From Chitinophaga agri (GTDB taxonomy: Bacteria; Bacteroidota; Bacteroidia; Chitinophagales; Chitinophagaceae), in the NCBI RefSeq assembly GCF_010093065.1, contig NZ_CP048113.1, positions 7,892,001-7,956,000 of the forward strand: DNA of 64,000 nt, in the 5' to 3' direction. Shown here piece after piece: positions 41,155 through 49,826 of the stretch. The notes beneath the pieces are model-generated. The model made no database searches. It was not told the origin of the DNA and saw nothing but the letters and a program-made list of their open reading frames with translations. The position numbers and the translations under genes are program-made. Every line of letters begins with the position of its first letter. Within the stretch, counting starts at the first letter, position 1.

Positions 41155-43557
41155 TCATTTTACAATCCATTCATGAATACCTGATGCATTTTCAGCAGGA
41201 AGCTGTATCTCAAGCTTAAGTGCAGTGGTTTTTACCGGTTCAAACTGTACACTGTCATACTTGTCTTTGGTAACAGTATAAGGCGTGAGCTGCTTCACTG
41301 GTATCCATTGGTCGCCCTGTTTATACAGGATCTTCCAGGAGGCGGGGATGCGGCAGTCGCCAAACGGACTGTCATCATACCAGTATACCTGTGAGCCGGA
41401 AACGGTATATTCCTGGTCAAAGTCATACTGTACCCATTCCAGTGTATTGTGTTTAGGCCACCAGTGGAGGTATAGAGAATTTTTATCCTGTGCGTTCAAT
41501 GGCTCATACTGGTCATTGAGTGCCATGTACATTCTTTTATTAGGCGTAGAGGCACTGACTTTACTTTTGGAAGCAATGGTGGGCGCTGGTTTGGGTCTGG
41601 CGGCAGAAGCTTCGTAAGGAATCCATACGGTCATTTCCGAAGGTCCCCGGTTTGCCCAGGTATAATAAGGAATGGCAGTCACCATCTGGGTGGTACTGAT
41701 AAGCTGGTCAGTGTTGAGTTGCCGGCTGGCTGCTGTCCCCTGCATTTCCAGTACGGTAACACCGTTCAGGAAGTCGGGTCTGTAAACCGCATTGACCGCC
41801 GCACTTTTATCTACCACAATATTCTGTACAACGGCGTCCTTGTTGTCAGGGCCTTCCAGGCAATACATGATCGGGCCGCGTTGCAGCGCAAAGCGGTTCC
41901 GGTCACTGGCTACGGAATCGCTCGCCAGCACCTTCTCTGTTTCCATCGGGAACTCAAAGCTTACTTTATCGCCCTTTTTCCAGTTACGGGTAAGAACGGC
42001 ATACCCCTTCTCCATTTTGTATGTCACCTGCTCACCGTTCACCAGTATCACAGGAGGTTGTTTGGCATCGCTGTCTGCCCCGAAATAAAGGTTACCGGGA
42101 ACGGGTTTACCACTGGCCCATTCAGGAATGCGTATGTGCAGGTTAAATTGCATGGCTTTCGCAGGATGTACGGTCACGGCTATCTTACCATCCCATGGAT
42201 AGTTGGTTTGCTGTATGAGTGTGACTTTACCTGCGGGCAGGGTGATATTCGCGGTGTTGCCTGCAAACAGATTGATATACAGGTCATTCTTGTTCTGCGC
42301 ATAGATATACCCCGGCATGGAGGGCAGGAAGCGTGTCATATTAGAGATGCAACATGCACAACCGAACCACGCACTACGCTGGTGCTGGCCCATAGACATC
42401 AGTGGGTTGGGGTAGAAGAACCGGTCCCCGCTGAGTGATACACCGGAGAGCAGGCCATTATACAGGGTACGTTCCAGTACGTCGATATATTTGGCATCGC
42501 CATGGAGGAGGAACATCCGGCTGTTCCAGTAGACGTTGGCGATGGCGGCACAGGTCTCGGCATAGGCGGACATATTCGGCAGGTCGTATGGTTTACCAAA
42601 TGCTTCACCATTACCAGTGGCCCCGATCCCTCCGGTGATATACAGTTTCTTTTCCACCACATCCTGCCAGATGTCGTCAATCGCATGCAGGTACTGCGTA
42701 TCGCCGGTAAGGGCCGCTACATCAGCCATGCCGGTGTACATGTAGGTCGCCCTGACAGCATGCCCTACTGCTTCATGCTGGGCGGTTACTTTTTTATAGG
42801 ATTGATTATACTCTCCGCTATATTTTTTACCAGGGCCGCGTACGTCAAGGAAGAACTTAGCCAGGTCGAGGTAAGATCTGTTACCGGTAACACGGTACAT
42901 TTTGGTCAGTCCTGTTTCTACAATCTGGTGACCAGGGAAACGTTCTTCTTTGCCGAATCCAAAGGTCTTCACCAGCAGGTCAGCATTTTTAACAGCAATA
43001 TTCAGCAGGTTGCGTTTGCCGGTGGCCTGGTAGTGGGCTACCGCTGCTTCGAACAGGTGACCGGAGTTATATAGTTCGTGGCTGAGGTCTTCTTCTTCCT
43101 CCCATCTGCGGGCGCCTATCCAGGCATGTGGCTGACTGGCATTCACGGTTCTGAAAGTATACAGGTAACCATCCTTTTCCTGCGCAGCGCCTATAATAGC
43201 AATGAGGGTATCCAGATATCTTTCCAGTGCCAGGTCTTTTTTCATCTGCAGGCTGTAGGAAGCTCCCTCAATCACTTTATATACATCGGTATCGTCAAAA
43301 GTGTATTCCGTCATTTTATCGCCGGGCAGGGTGTGGGCAGCACGCCTGAAATTATCTATTCTGCCGGTTTTTTTACATTGTTCCAACGTATAGGGTATTG
43401 TTGTTTCCGCATTTACCCTTATTTTTGGCGCCCAGAAATTATCTGTTACCTGTACCTGAGTAAAAGCAACGGGCTGAATGGGATAGTCCTTCTTCAGTTG
43501 ACCCTTAACCGCCATGCTGATGCCAGCGAGCGAAAAAATAGCTACAAGTAATTTCAT
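41155..43557 (-). CDS. Glycoside hydrolase family 127 (beta-L-arabinofuranosidase-type)
   Basis: Secreted hydrolase of 800 residues from the ATG at 43557 (MKLLVAIFSLAGISMAVKGQ, signal peptide). The alpha/alpha barrel has AETCAAIANVYWNSRMF (Glu-x-Cys of GH127) and WFGCACCISNMTRF supplying the Cys pair that, with the other Cys, forms the zinc/thiol active site of HypBA1-like enzymes. After about residue 600 a beta-rich region ends with a discoidin-like carbohydrate-binding module (YTVSGSQVYWYDDSPFGDCRIPASW). Releases arabinofuranose or a related sugar from plant or glycoprotein glycans. Confidence 0.9.
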   Translation of the reverse strand: MKLLVAIFSLAGISMAVKGQLKKDYPIQPVAFTQVQVTDNFWAPKIRVNAETTIPYTLEQCKKTGRIDNFRRAAHTLPGDKMTEYTFDDTDVYKVIEGASYSLQMKKDLALERYLDTLIAIIGAAQEKDGYLYTFRTVNASQPHAWIGARRWEEEEDLSHELYNSGHLFEAAVAHYQATGKRNLLNIAVKNADLLVKTFGFGKEERFPGHQIVETGLTKMYRVTGNRSYLDLAKFFLDVRGPGKKYSGEYNQSYKKVTAQHEAVGHAVRATYMYTGMADVAALTGDTQYLHAIDDIWQDVVEKKLYITGGIGATGNGEAFGKPYDLPNMSAYAETCAAIANVYWNSRMFLLHGDAKYIDVLERTLYNGLLSGVSLSGDRFFYPNPLMSMGQHQRSAWFGCACCISNMTRFLPSMPGYIYAQNKNDLYINLFAGNTANITLPAGKVTLIQQTNYPWDGKIAVTVHPAKAMQFNLHIRIPEWASGKPVPGNLYFGADSDAKQPPVILVNGEQVTYKMEKGYAVLTRNWKKGDKVSFEFPMETEKVLASDSVASDRNRFALQRGPIMYCLEGPDNKDAVVQNIVVDKSAAVNAVYRPDFLNGVTVLEMQGTAASRQLNTDQLISTTQMVTAIPYYTWANRGPSEMTVWIPYEASAARPKPAPTIASKSKVSASTPNKRMYMALNDQYEPLNAQDKNSLYLHWWPKHNTLEWVQYDFDQEYTVSGSQVYWYDDSPFGDCRIPASWKILYKQGDQWIPVKQLTPYTVTKDKYDSVQFEPVKTTALKLEIQLPAENASGIHEWIVK

Positions 43558-43686
43558 ATTTCTAAAATGATTTTGGCAACGGGCTAAAGTTATGCATTGT
43601 CGTGGCACCTTATTTTAAATATATTAATCAGACTTGATCAGATTTTAGCTTAATTTTTTTATTCCTTATACCTTAAATATTCATCC

Positions 43687-44865
43687 GTGAAGACGAGAAT
43701 TTTATTATTGTCAGGCATGTTTGCCCTGACCTCTTTCTATGCGCAGGCACAAAATAATATTTTAAAAAGTCTTTACCTGACTGATACGGCGGCTCTTAGT
43801 TCAGGTGGTGCATCTTTAATAAGACTGTATAGTGGTGCTGCGACCAGCGATCGCCTGAGATGGGCTATTGGTACGGTTGCTCCTGAGACGGGCAGTAATG
43901 TGGGATCCAGTTTCAGACTCTTCAGATACGCGGATAATGGCGCATTGCTGGGTACTGTTATAGCAATTGATCGCAATACAGGTCGTGTTGACGCACCGTT
44001 AGGTTTTCGTGTAGGTACACTCCTGGCTACACAATCTGTAGCCAGTGACCAGCCGGGCTACGGTGCTGGTATCTTTGGTACTGGAACCGGGTCAAACAAC
44101 CAGTCTGTCTTAGGTTTTTATGAATCAAATGGTAGTGTAAGACAGGGATATGTAGGCAAGGGGTTCGCAAGTTCTACTAATGCTGATATATACCTGGTTT
44201 CCGAGATCGGTGGTGTAGCGTTGGGTGCAAAGAACGGTTATATCAACCTGGTAAATGGTACCGCTAATATCATCAAATTTAACGCTGCAGGTTATGGTGC
44301 CCCTACAATCAATACAAGAAGTCTGGGCAGCAAGATCGTTCTCCATGATGCGGTATCTTCATCTTCCACTAACATGGATTATGCCATCGGACTGGAAAAT
44401 GGCGCTTCTACCTATGGATGGTTCGCTGTACCAACCAATACCACTGCCCATGGCTGGAACTTCTACGGTGGTACTACAAAGGTTGGTAATCTGGATGGCG
44501 CAGGTAACCTTAACCTTGCTGGGAATGTGTTTATTGGTACGACTTCGACGCAGGTTACATTAAAAGTGAATGGTGTGATTAATGCCCGCAATATGACGGT
44601 GGTAACTACCGGCTGGCCTGACTATGTGTTTGGTGAAGACTACAAACTGCCTTCTTTACAGGAGATCAGCAACTACATCAAAGAAAATCACCACCTGCCG
44701 AACGTGCCGGCTGCTGCCGAGGTAGAAAAGAATGGCCTGGATGTAGGAGAAATGCAGAAAAAGATGATGGAAAAGATCGAAGAGTTAACTTTGCACCTTA
44801 TCAGACTGGACGAGGAGAATCGTCAGCTGAAAGCTGAAGTTGAAAAAATGAAAGCATCTAAGTGA
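43687..44865 (+). CDS. Secreted fibre-like protein with C-terminal S74-type coiled coil
   Basis: 392 residues with signal peptide MKTRILLLSGMFALTSFYAQAQ. The middle is Gly/Thr/Ser-rich beta repeats (LGTVIAIDRNTGRVDAPLGFRVG, NVFIGTTSTQVTLKVNG) as in tail-fibre-like proteins. The end is the Bacteroidota module WPDYVFGEDYKLPSLQEISNYIKENHHLPNVP...KIEELTLHLIRLDEEN, a conserved HLP/coiled-coil terminus found also in the two proteins at 56986 and 57747. Likely a trimeric extracellular fibre; no enzymatic residues seen. Its stop overlaps the pseudouridine synthase start (TGATG). Confidence 0.8.
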   Translation: MKTRILLLSGMFALTSFYAQAQNNILKSLYLTDTAALSSGGASLIRLYSGAATSDRLRWAIGTVAPETGSNVGSSFRLFRYADNGALLGTVIAIDRNTGRVDAPLGFRVGTLLATQSVASDQPGYGAGIFGTGTGSNNQSVLGFYESNGSVRQGYVGKGFASSTNADIYLVSEIGGVALGAKNGYINLVNGTANIIKFNAAGYGAPTINTRSLGSKIVLHDAVSSSSTNMDYAIGLENGASTYGWFAVPTNTTAHGWNFYGGTTKVGNLDGAGNLNLAGNVFIGTTSTQVTLKVNGVINARNMTVVTTGWPDYVFGEDYKLPSLQEISNYIKENHHLPNVPAAAEVEKNGLDVGEMQKKMMEKIEELTLHLIRLDEENRQLKAEVEKMKASK

Positions 44866-45503
44866 TGAATGAAAGCGGTCACCGTTATTTTGTTATAAAC
44901 AAACCTTACAACATGGTCTCCCAGTTTATCAGTCCTGACAAGGTCAGGCTGCTGGGAGACCTTGATTTTGATTTCCCGGAGGGAACGCATGCTGTAGGCC
45001 GGCTGGACAATAATTCAGAAGGCTTATTGTTACTAACCACCAATAAGAGGGTCACCCGTCTGCTTTTTGAAAGTGAGCAACCCCATAAAAGAACTTACCT
45101 GGTGATGGTGAAGAATATCGTTACCCAGGAGACGATCGAAAAGCTGCGACAGGGTGTTACCATCCGTATCAAGGGTGGGGTAGACTGGGTCACTACGCCC
45201 TGTGAAGCCGAGATCGTGGAGAAGCCAGCCTACATGCTTCCCAGAATACATCATCCCCTGAAAGAATTCTTACCACATTCCTGGTTGCGGATCACCCTTA
45301 CAGAGGGGAAATTCCATCAGGTACGGAAGATGACGGCGGCGATCCATCACCACTGTGACCGCCTGATACGGGAATCCATAGAAGACCTGCAACTGGGCGA
45401 CCTCCCTCCAGGAGGCGTCCGGGAAATGGAGGAGACGGAGTTCTTCCGGTTGCTGAAAATAGAGAACTGGCAACCTGAAGCGTCAATATTGCCGCAGGAA
45501 TGA
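44865..45503 (+). CDS. rRNA pseudouridine synthase (RluE/RsuA family)
   Basis: 212 residues from the ATG at 44865; a GTG at 44862 is the alternative. RYFVINKPYNMVSQFISPDK and GTHAVGRLDNNSEGLLLLTTN (catalytic Asp in GRLD) and EGKFHQVRKMTAAIHHHCDRLIR are the RluE-type motifs. No S4 domain, as in RluE, which modifies 23S rRNA U2457. Oddly coupled to a secreted fibre gene rather than to translation genes. Confidence 0.92.
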   Translation: MNESGHRYFVINKPYNMVSQFISPDKVRLLGDLDFDFPEGTHAVGRLDNNSEGLLLLTTNKRVTRLLFESEQPHKRTYLVMVKNIVTQETIEKLRQGVTIRIKGGVDWVTTPCEAEIVEKPAYMLPRIHHPLKEFLPHSWLRITLTEGKFHQVRKMTAAIHHHCDRLIRESIEDLQLGDLPPGGVREMEETEFFRLLKIENWQPEASILPQE

Positions 45504-45577
45504 GCAATATGCCATTAGTTTACTGTTAAGATTCTTGGTATTTTGCCGGCTTCGTTATCATGCTTAAAGAATCTATT

Positions 45578-47899
45578 ATGTTTAAACCATTCAGGCTTAC
45601 GGGCGCCGTGGTATTCTGCGTATTGCTCGGTATCTCCGCAGTTCATGCACAGGATGCGGACCCGGCACGTTATGCTATTGTCCCTTATCCACAGGAACTG
45701 GTACCTGCTGCGGGCGAGTTTGTGATCACACCGAAAACCAAACTGGTATTACCTTCCAACAAAGCATTTTTCAGTAATGAGGCTGCACAATTGCAGACGC
45801 TGATCAGACAGGGCCTGGGAAAGGCGTTGCCTGTTGCCGGTAAAGCGGGTAACGGCACGATCGTGCTGAAACAAAACGACCAGCTGGCAGGAGAAGAAGA
45901 TTACACACTGGAGGTTACTCCCCAGCAGCTGATCATCTCTGCCAAAACGCCGACAGGTATGTTCCGTGCGGTACAGACGATCCGTCAACTGCTACCGGCA
46001 AACATAGAAGGCGTTAAAAATGCGAAACTGCCAAAGCTGACAGTACCTGCGGTTAAGATCACTGACCATCCTGTATACGGCTGGCGTGGGATGCACCTGG
46101 ACGTGTCAAGGCATTTCTTCTCAGTAGATTATCTGAAGAAATTCATTGACCTGCTGGCACTGTACAAAATGAATAAATTTCATATCCACCTGACGGACGA
46201 CCAGGGTTGGCGTATTGAGATCAAAAAATACCCTTTGCTGACAGAACAGGGCGCATGGCGTGAATTCAATAACCAGGATTCCGTGTGCATGCAGAAAGCA
46301 AAGACCAATCCTGATATGGAGATCGATAAATCCCATATCATCCAGAAAGATGGTAAAACACTCTACGGAGGTTTCTATACGCAGGCGCAGATGAAAGAGG
46401 TGATCGCGTATGCGACTGCCCGTCATATTGAAATGATCCCGGAAATTGACATGCCTGGTCATATGATGGCGGCTATCAAATCCTATCCTTATCTGAGCTG
46501 TGTGGGTGGTTCTACATGGGGCCCGTTATTCACCACACCTATTTGTCCATGTAATGAATCGACCTTTGAATTTGCAGAAAATGTTTATTCAGAGATCTTC
46601 GCCCTTTTTCCTTCCCAATACGTCCACCTCGGTGCGGATGAAGTAGAGAAAAGTACCTGGGCAAAATCTCCTGCCTGCGAAGCGATCATGAAGGCTAACA
46701 ACCTGAAAACAGTAGAAGAGCTGCAGAGTTATTTTGTGAAGAGAATGGAGAAGTTCTTCAACTCCAAAGGCAAGAAACTGATCGGATGGGACGAGATCCT
46801 GGAAGGTGGTATCAGTGAAACGGCTATCCTGATGTACTGGCGTAGCTGGGTGCCTGATGCGCCGGTGCATGCAGCACAACATGGCAACAAGGTGATCATG
46901 ACGCCGGGTAATCCGCTGTACTTCGATACACCGCCTGACCGTAATTCAGTTTCTAATGTCTACCATTTCAACCCCGTACCTAAAGGATTAACACCTGAAC
47001 AGGAAAAGTTCATCATTGGTGCACAGGCGAATACGTGGACGGAATATATTCCTTCCGAGAAGAGAGCGGATTTCATGATGTTCCCACGTATGACAGCACT
47101 GGCTGAAGTACTGTGGACACACCGCCAGGATTACGACAACTATCTGCTCAGACTGAACAAACAATACAAAAGACTGGACCAGCTGAAGGTGCATTACCGT
47201 ATGCCGGACCTGGATGGCTTTACGGACGATAACGTGCTGGTTGGTAAGACCGTTCTGAAACTCCAGAAACCATCTCCGGAAATTACGATCCGTTATACGA
47301 CGGATGGTACTGCTCCGACAATGTCATCTGCTGAGTTACCGGAGGCATTCATTGTTCCTGGTCCTGGTACCATCAAACTGGCTTCTTTCAGCCCATCCGG
47401 CAGCAGCAGTGATATCTATACGCTGAACTATCGTCAGCAGTCATTCTTTCCGCCGGTGAACCTGTTCAAGGCGCCGGAAGCCGGATTACAGGTACAGTAT
47501 TTCGATAGCTCCTACAGGAGCGTGACTAAACTGCCTGATACATCAGACAGCATCGTATATGTGACCAATGCAGTGATCCCGGCTGGTATGGGTAAAGGTG
47601 GCAAAGCTTTCGGTGCGAAGATCACCGGTTATATAGACGTTCCGGAGACAGCTATATACAGCTTCTTCCTGACGGCAGATGATGGTGCTAACTTATATAT
47701 CCAGGGTGATAAAGTGGTTGACAATGATGGCTGGCATGCCCCGGTACAGAAGAGTGGTCAGGTAGCGTTGCAGAAGGGACTGCACCCGTTTGAGATCAAG
47801 TTTGTGGAAGGCGGTGGCGGATATACGCTGAAGCTGGAATACCGCGTGAATGGTGGTAAGATCCAGGCGGTGCCAGATGCGTGGTTTAAGCGAAATTAG
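45578..47899 (+). CDS. Beta-N-acetylhexosaminidase, GH20
   Basis: 773 residues from the ATG at 45578 (an ATG at 45560 gives six more), with signal peptide MFKPFRLTGAVVFCVLLGISAVHAQ. The GH20b N-terminal domain is followed by the barrel: MHLDVSRHFFSVDYLKKFIDLLALYKMNKFHIHLTDDQGWR, HLGADEVEKSTW with the catalytic Asp-Glu pair, and IGWDEILEGG. From about 600 a chitobiase-like strand region and a C-terminal PA14-type carbohydrate domain (YIDVPETAIYSFFLTADDGANLYIQGDKVVDNDG). Removes terminal GlcNAc/GalNAc from glycans or chitin-oligomers. Confidence 0.93.
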   Translation: MFKPFRLTGAVVFCVLLGISAVHAQDADPARYAIVPYPQELVPAAGEFVITPKTKLVLPSNKAFFSNEAAQLQTLIRQGLGKALPVAGKAGNGTIVLKQNDQLAGEEDYTLEVTPQQLIISAKTPTGMFRAVQTIRQLLPANIEGVKNAKLPKLTVPAVKITDHPVYGWRGMHLDVSRHFFSVDYLKKFIDLLALYKMNKFHIHLTDDQGWRIEIKKYPLLTEQGAWREFNNQDSVCMQKAKTNPDMEIDKSHIIQKDGKTLYGGFYTQAQMKEVIAYATARHIEMIPEIDMPGHMMAAIKSYPYLSCVGGSTWGPLFTTPICPCNESTFEFAENVYSEIFALFPSQYVHLGADEVEKSTWAKSPACEAIMKANNLKTVEELQSYFVKRMEKFFNSKGKKLIGWDEILEGGISETAILMYWRSWVPDAPVHAAQHGNKVIMTPGNPLYFDTPPDRNSVSNVYHFNPVPKGLTPEQEKFIIGAQANTWTEYIPSEKRADFMMFPRMTALAEVLWTHRQDYDNYLLRLNKQYKRLDQLKVHYRMPDLDGFTDDNVLVGKTVLKLQKPSPEITIRYTTDGTAPTMSSAELPEAFIVPGPGTIKLASFSPSGSSSDIYTLNYRQQSFFPPVNLFKAPEAGLQVQYFDSSYRSVTKLPDTSDSIVYVTNAVIPAGMGKGGKAFGAKITGYIDVPETAIYSFFLTADDGANLYIQGDKVVDNDGWHAPVQKSGQVALQKGLHPFEIKFVEGGGGYTLKLEYRVNGGKIQAVPDAWFKRN

Positions 47900-47904
47900 G
47901 AATT
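47894..47904. repeat. AATTAGGAATT repeat at the GH20 stop
   Basis: AATTAGGAATT spans the GH20 TAG stop; the inverted counterpart (CCTAATTCCT, 47998-48007) spans the SusD stop, with a terminator hairpin between. Same sequence as the 20034-20065 units. Confidence 0.65.
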
Positions 47905-47929
47905 GAACAGATTCGATCTCGCATATTTG

Positions 47930-47965
47930 AAGAGCGCTCCCGGCTATTGGTCAGGAGCGCTCTTT
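47930..47965. terminator. Bidirectional terminator between GH20 and SusD
   Basis: AGAGCGCTCC and GGAGCGCTCT pair perfectly around a 13-nt loop, with TTTCGTTT on the plus side. Flanked on both sides by inverted AATTAGGAATT copies. Confidence 0.75.
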
Positions 47966-48004
47966 CGTTTGCAGCAGTCTATTATTATCAATAAATCCTA
48001 ATTC

Positions 48005-49816
48005 CTAGTAATTGGGATTCTGATAATACGTCCCAGCTTCCTGTAACGTATTCAGGAACGTAGTAGGGATCGGCCGTACCTCATTTCTGTTGTCCATAAA
48101 GTACTGGCCGACGTCCGGATTAGTGGACATCAGATAAGCCTTGTTCAGCTTTTTGGTACGTTTCAGGTCATAGTATCGCACATATTCCCCACACAGTTCC
48201 CGGGCTCTTTCGTCGAGGACGGTCTGCACGGTGACACCACCTCCCAGCGGAAGTGCGCCCGCCCTGGTCCTGACCTTATTGATGTATTGCTGTTCCATCC
48301 CTCCGCCGGCATATATAGCAGCTTCGGCGGCGATCAGGTATACTTCCGGCATGCGCATCATAAAGGTGGCATTCAGGTTGCCATAGCGGTTATTATTAGG
48401 GTTGTTGACGTAGTAGTTACTACTGTTGTGTTTCATCAGCGATGGATAGAAACTGAAGAACGGGTTGGTAGTTTGCGTGCCGCCACCGTCCAGTGGTCTG
48501 TTCACCCTGTTGTACTGCATCTTCACTGTTTTGGCATTCGCATCGTATACATCAGCGAAGTCCACTACGAGGTAAGGTTGTGATAGTTTGGTCGCCGCCT
48601 TTGCCGTGTAGTCAGGATCGCTGGGATGTATGAAGGTAATGCCCTGGTCTCCGTTACTGAGTTGGGTGGTATTGTTAATTTCACCTGACCGGTCAAATAT
48701 CTTCAGGGCAGCGTCTGTCCAAGTATAACCCGCTTTATTGACGGTCCAGGAGGTTTGGAAGGATTTATGATAGCGGGGATCAAGTGTACCGTCAGGTTGC
48801 ACATAAAGTCCCAGCAGATAGGCAGTAGGCATGAATTGTCCACCAGAACGACGCCCCCAGGTGGTATAATCCGCACCCACCTGTTGCATCGCGCCGAAAT
48901 CGGTCACCACGCAATAGAACAGTTCATTGTTCATATTCATGTTCCAGGCATTGTTGCTCACGCCTCCGATCACGAAACGATGTGACCATAAGGATTCTCT
49001 GTTAGTGTAATTGTTCGTTTCCAGGAATACATCATCGAAGGTAGGATACATGAAAGTATTATACTTCGTACCACCGCTTTCACAATCATCGATCAGCATT
49101 TTCGCTGTTTCGAGCGCCTTGCCGGCCAGCGCTTTGGTGTCATCATATTCCACCGTCTGCAGATAGGCACGCGCCAGAAAGCCGAGTGCTGATTTTTTGG
49201 AAGGTTTTGTAGTGCCATTATCTACGGGTAACCATTGTGCGGCAAATTGCAGATCCGGAATAATTACATTGTTATAGATGTCGAGTGGTGTGCCTTTTTC
49301 CGGGCGAAGGTTGACAGTCGCAACAGGCTCAGTAGTGACAGTCACGCCGCCGAATTGTTCTACCAGGTTGTAGTAGTACATCGCCCGCAGGAAATAAGCT
49401 TCTGCCACGACTTTCTTCCGCTCGTCTTCTGACGTGAACGGAGCGACGGATGCATATTTGATAGCGGTATTGCAGGAGCCGATACCATCATAGCATGCAT
49501 TCCAGAGGTCTTTGCCCATCGTCAGATTGGGGGCGGCGCCTGCACTGTATTTAAAGAACTGAGAAAAGGACACGCCATTCTTCTGGTAGTTCCAGAGATC
49601 AGTGCCACCTTCACAGAACATCATCCACTGGTTATAGCCGTACAGACTACGTTCCATACCGAAGTAGCAGTTGTTGACCAGTTTCCTGTAGCCATCAACA
49701 GAAGATGCGGCAACAGCATCAATGGTGAATCCGGATGGATTGACCTCTTCAAGGGAGCAGGAGGAAATGCCTGTCAGTAAGCTAAGCAATAGTGTCGATA
49801 ATATGCTGGTTTTCAT
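48005..49816 (-). CDS. RagB/SusD-family outer-membrane nutrient-binding lipoprotein
   Basis: 603 residues from the ATG at 49816; MKTSILSTLLLSLLTGISSCSLEEVNPSG is a lipoprotein signal with lipobox Cys. Helical TPR-like SusD core: FGMERSLYGYNQWMMFCEGGTD, KKVVAEAYFLRAMYYYNLVEQFGGV and the C-terminal RMPEVYLIAAEAAIYAGGG and ERARELCGEYVRYYDLKRTKKL that close the family. It sits surface-exposed and delivers ligands to the SusC partner 10 bp upstream. Confidence 0.95.
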   Translation of the reverse strand: MKTSILSTLLLSLLTGISSCSLEEVNPSGFTIDAVAASSVDGYRKLVNNCYFGMERSLYGYNQWMMFCEGGTDLWNYQKNGVSFSQFFKYSAGAAPNLTMGKDLWNACYDGIGSCNTAIKYASVAPFTSEDERKKVVAEAYFLRAMYYYNLVEQFGGVTVTTEPVATVNLRPEKGTPLDIYNNVIIPDLQFAAQWLPVDNGTTKPSKKSALGFLARAYLQTVEYDDTKALAGKALETAKMLIDDCESGGTKYNTFMYPTFDDVFLETNNYTNRESLWSHRFVIGGVSNNAWNMNMNNELFYCVVTDFGAMQQVGADYTTWGRRSGGQFMPTAYLLGLYVQPDGTLDPRYHKSFQTSWTVNKAGYTWTDAALKIFDRSGEINNTTQLSNGDQGITFIHPSDPDYTAKAATKLSQPYLVVDFADVYDANAKTVKMQYNRVNRPLDGGGTQTTNPFFSFYPSLMKHNSSNYYVNNPNNNRYGNLNATFMMRMPEVYLIAAEAAIYAGGGMEQQYINKVRTRAGALPLGGGVTVQTVLDERARELCGEYVRYYDLKRTKKLNKAYLMSTNPDVGQYFMDNRNEVRPIPTTFLNTLQEAGTYYQNPNY

Positions 49817-49826
49817 TGAATTCAAA

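Noticed and set aside
44125..44346. Minus-strand frames inside the fibre gene and other large genes
   Set aside because: These are reverse-frame shadows of real genes with no independent start context or domain.
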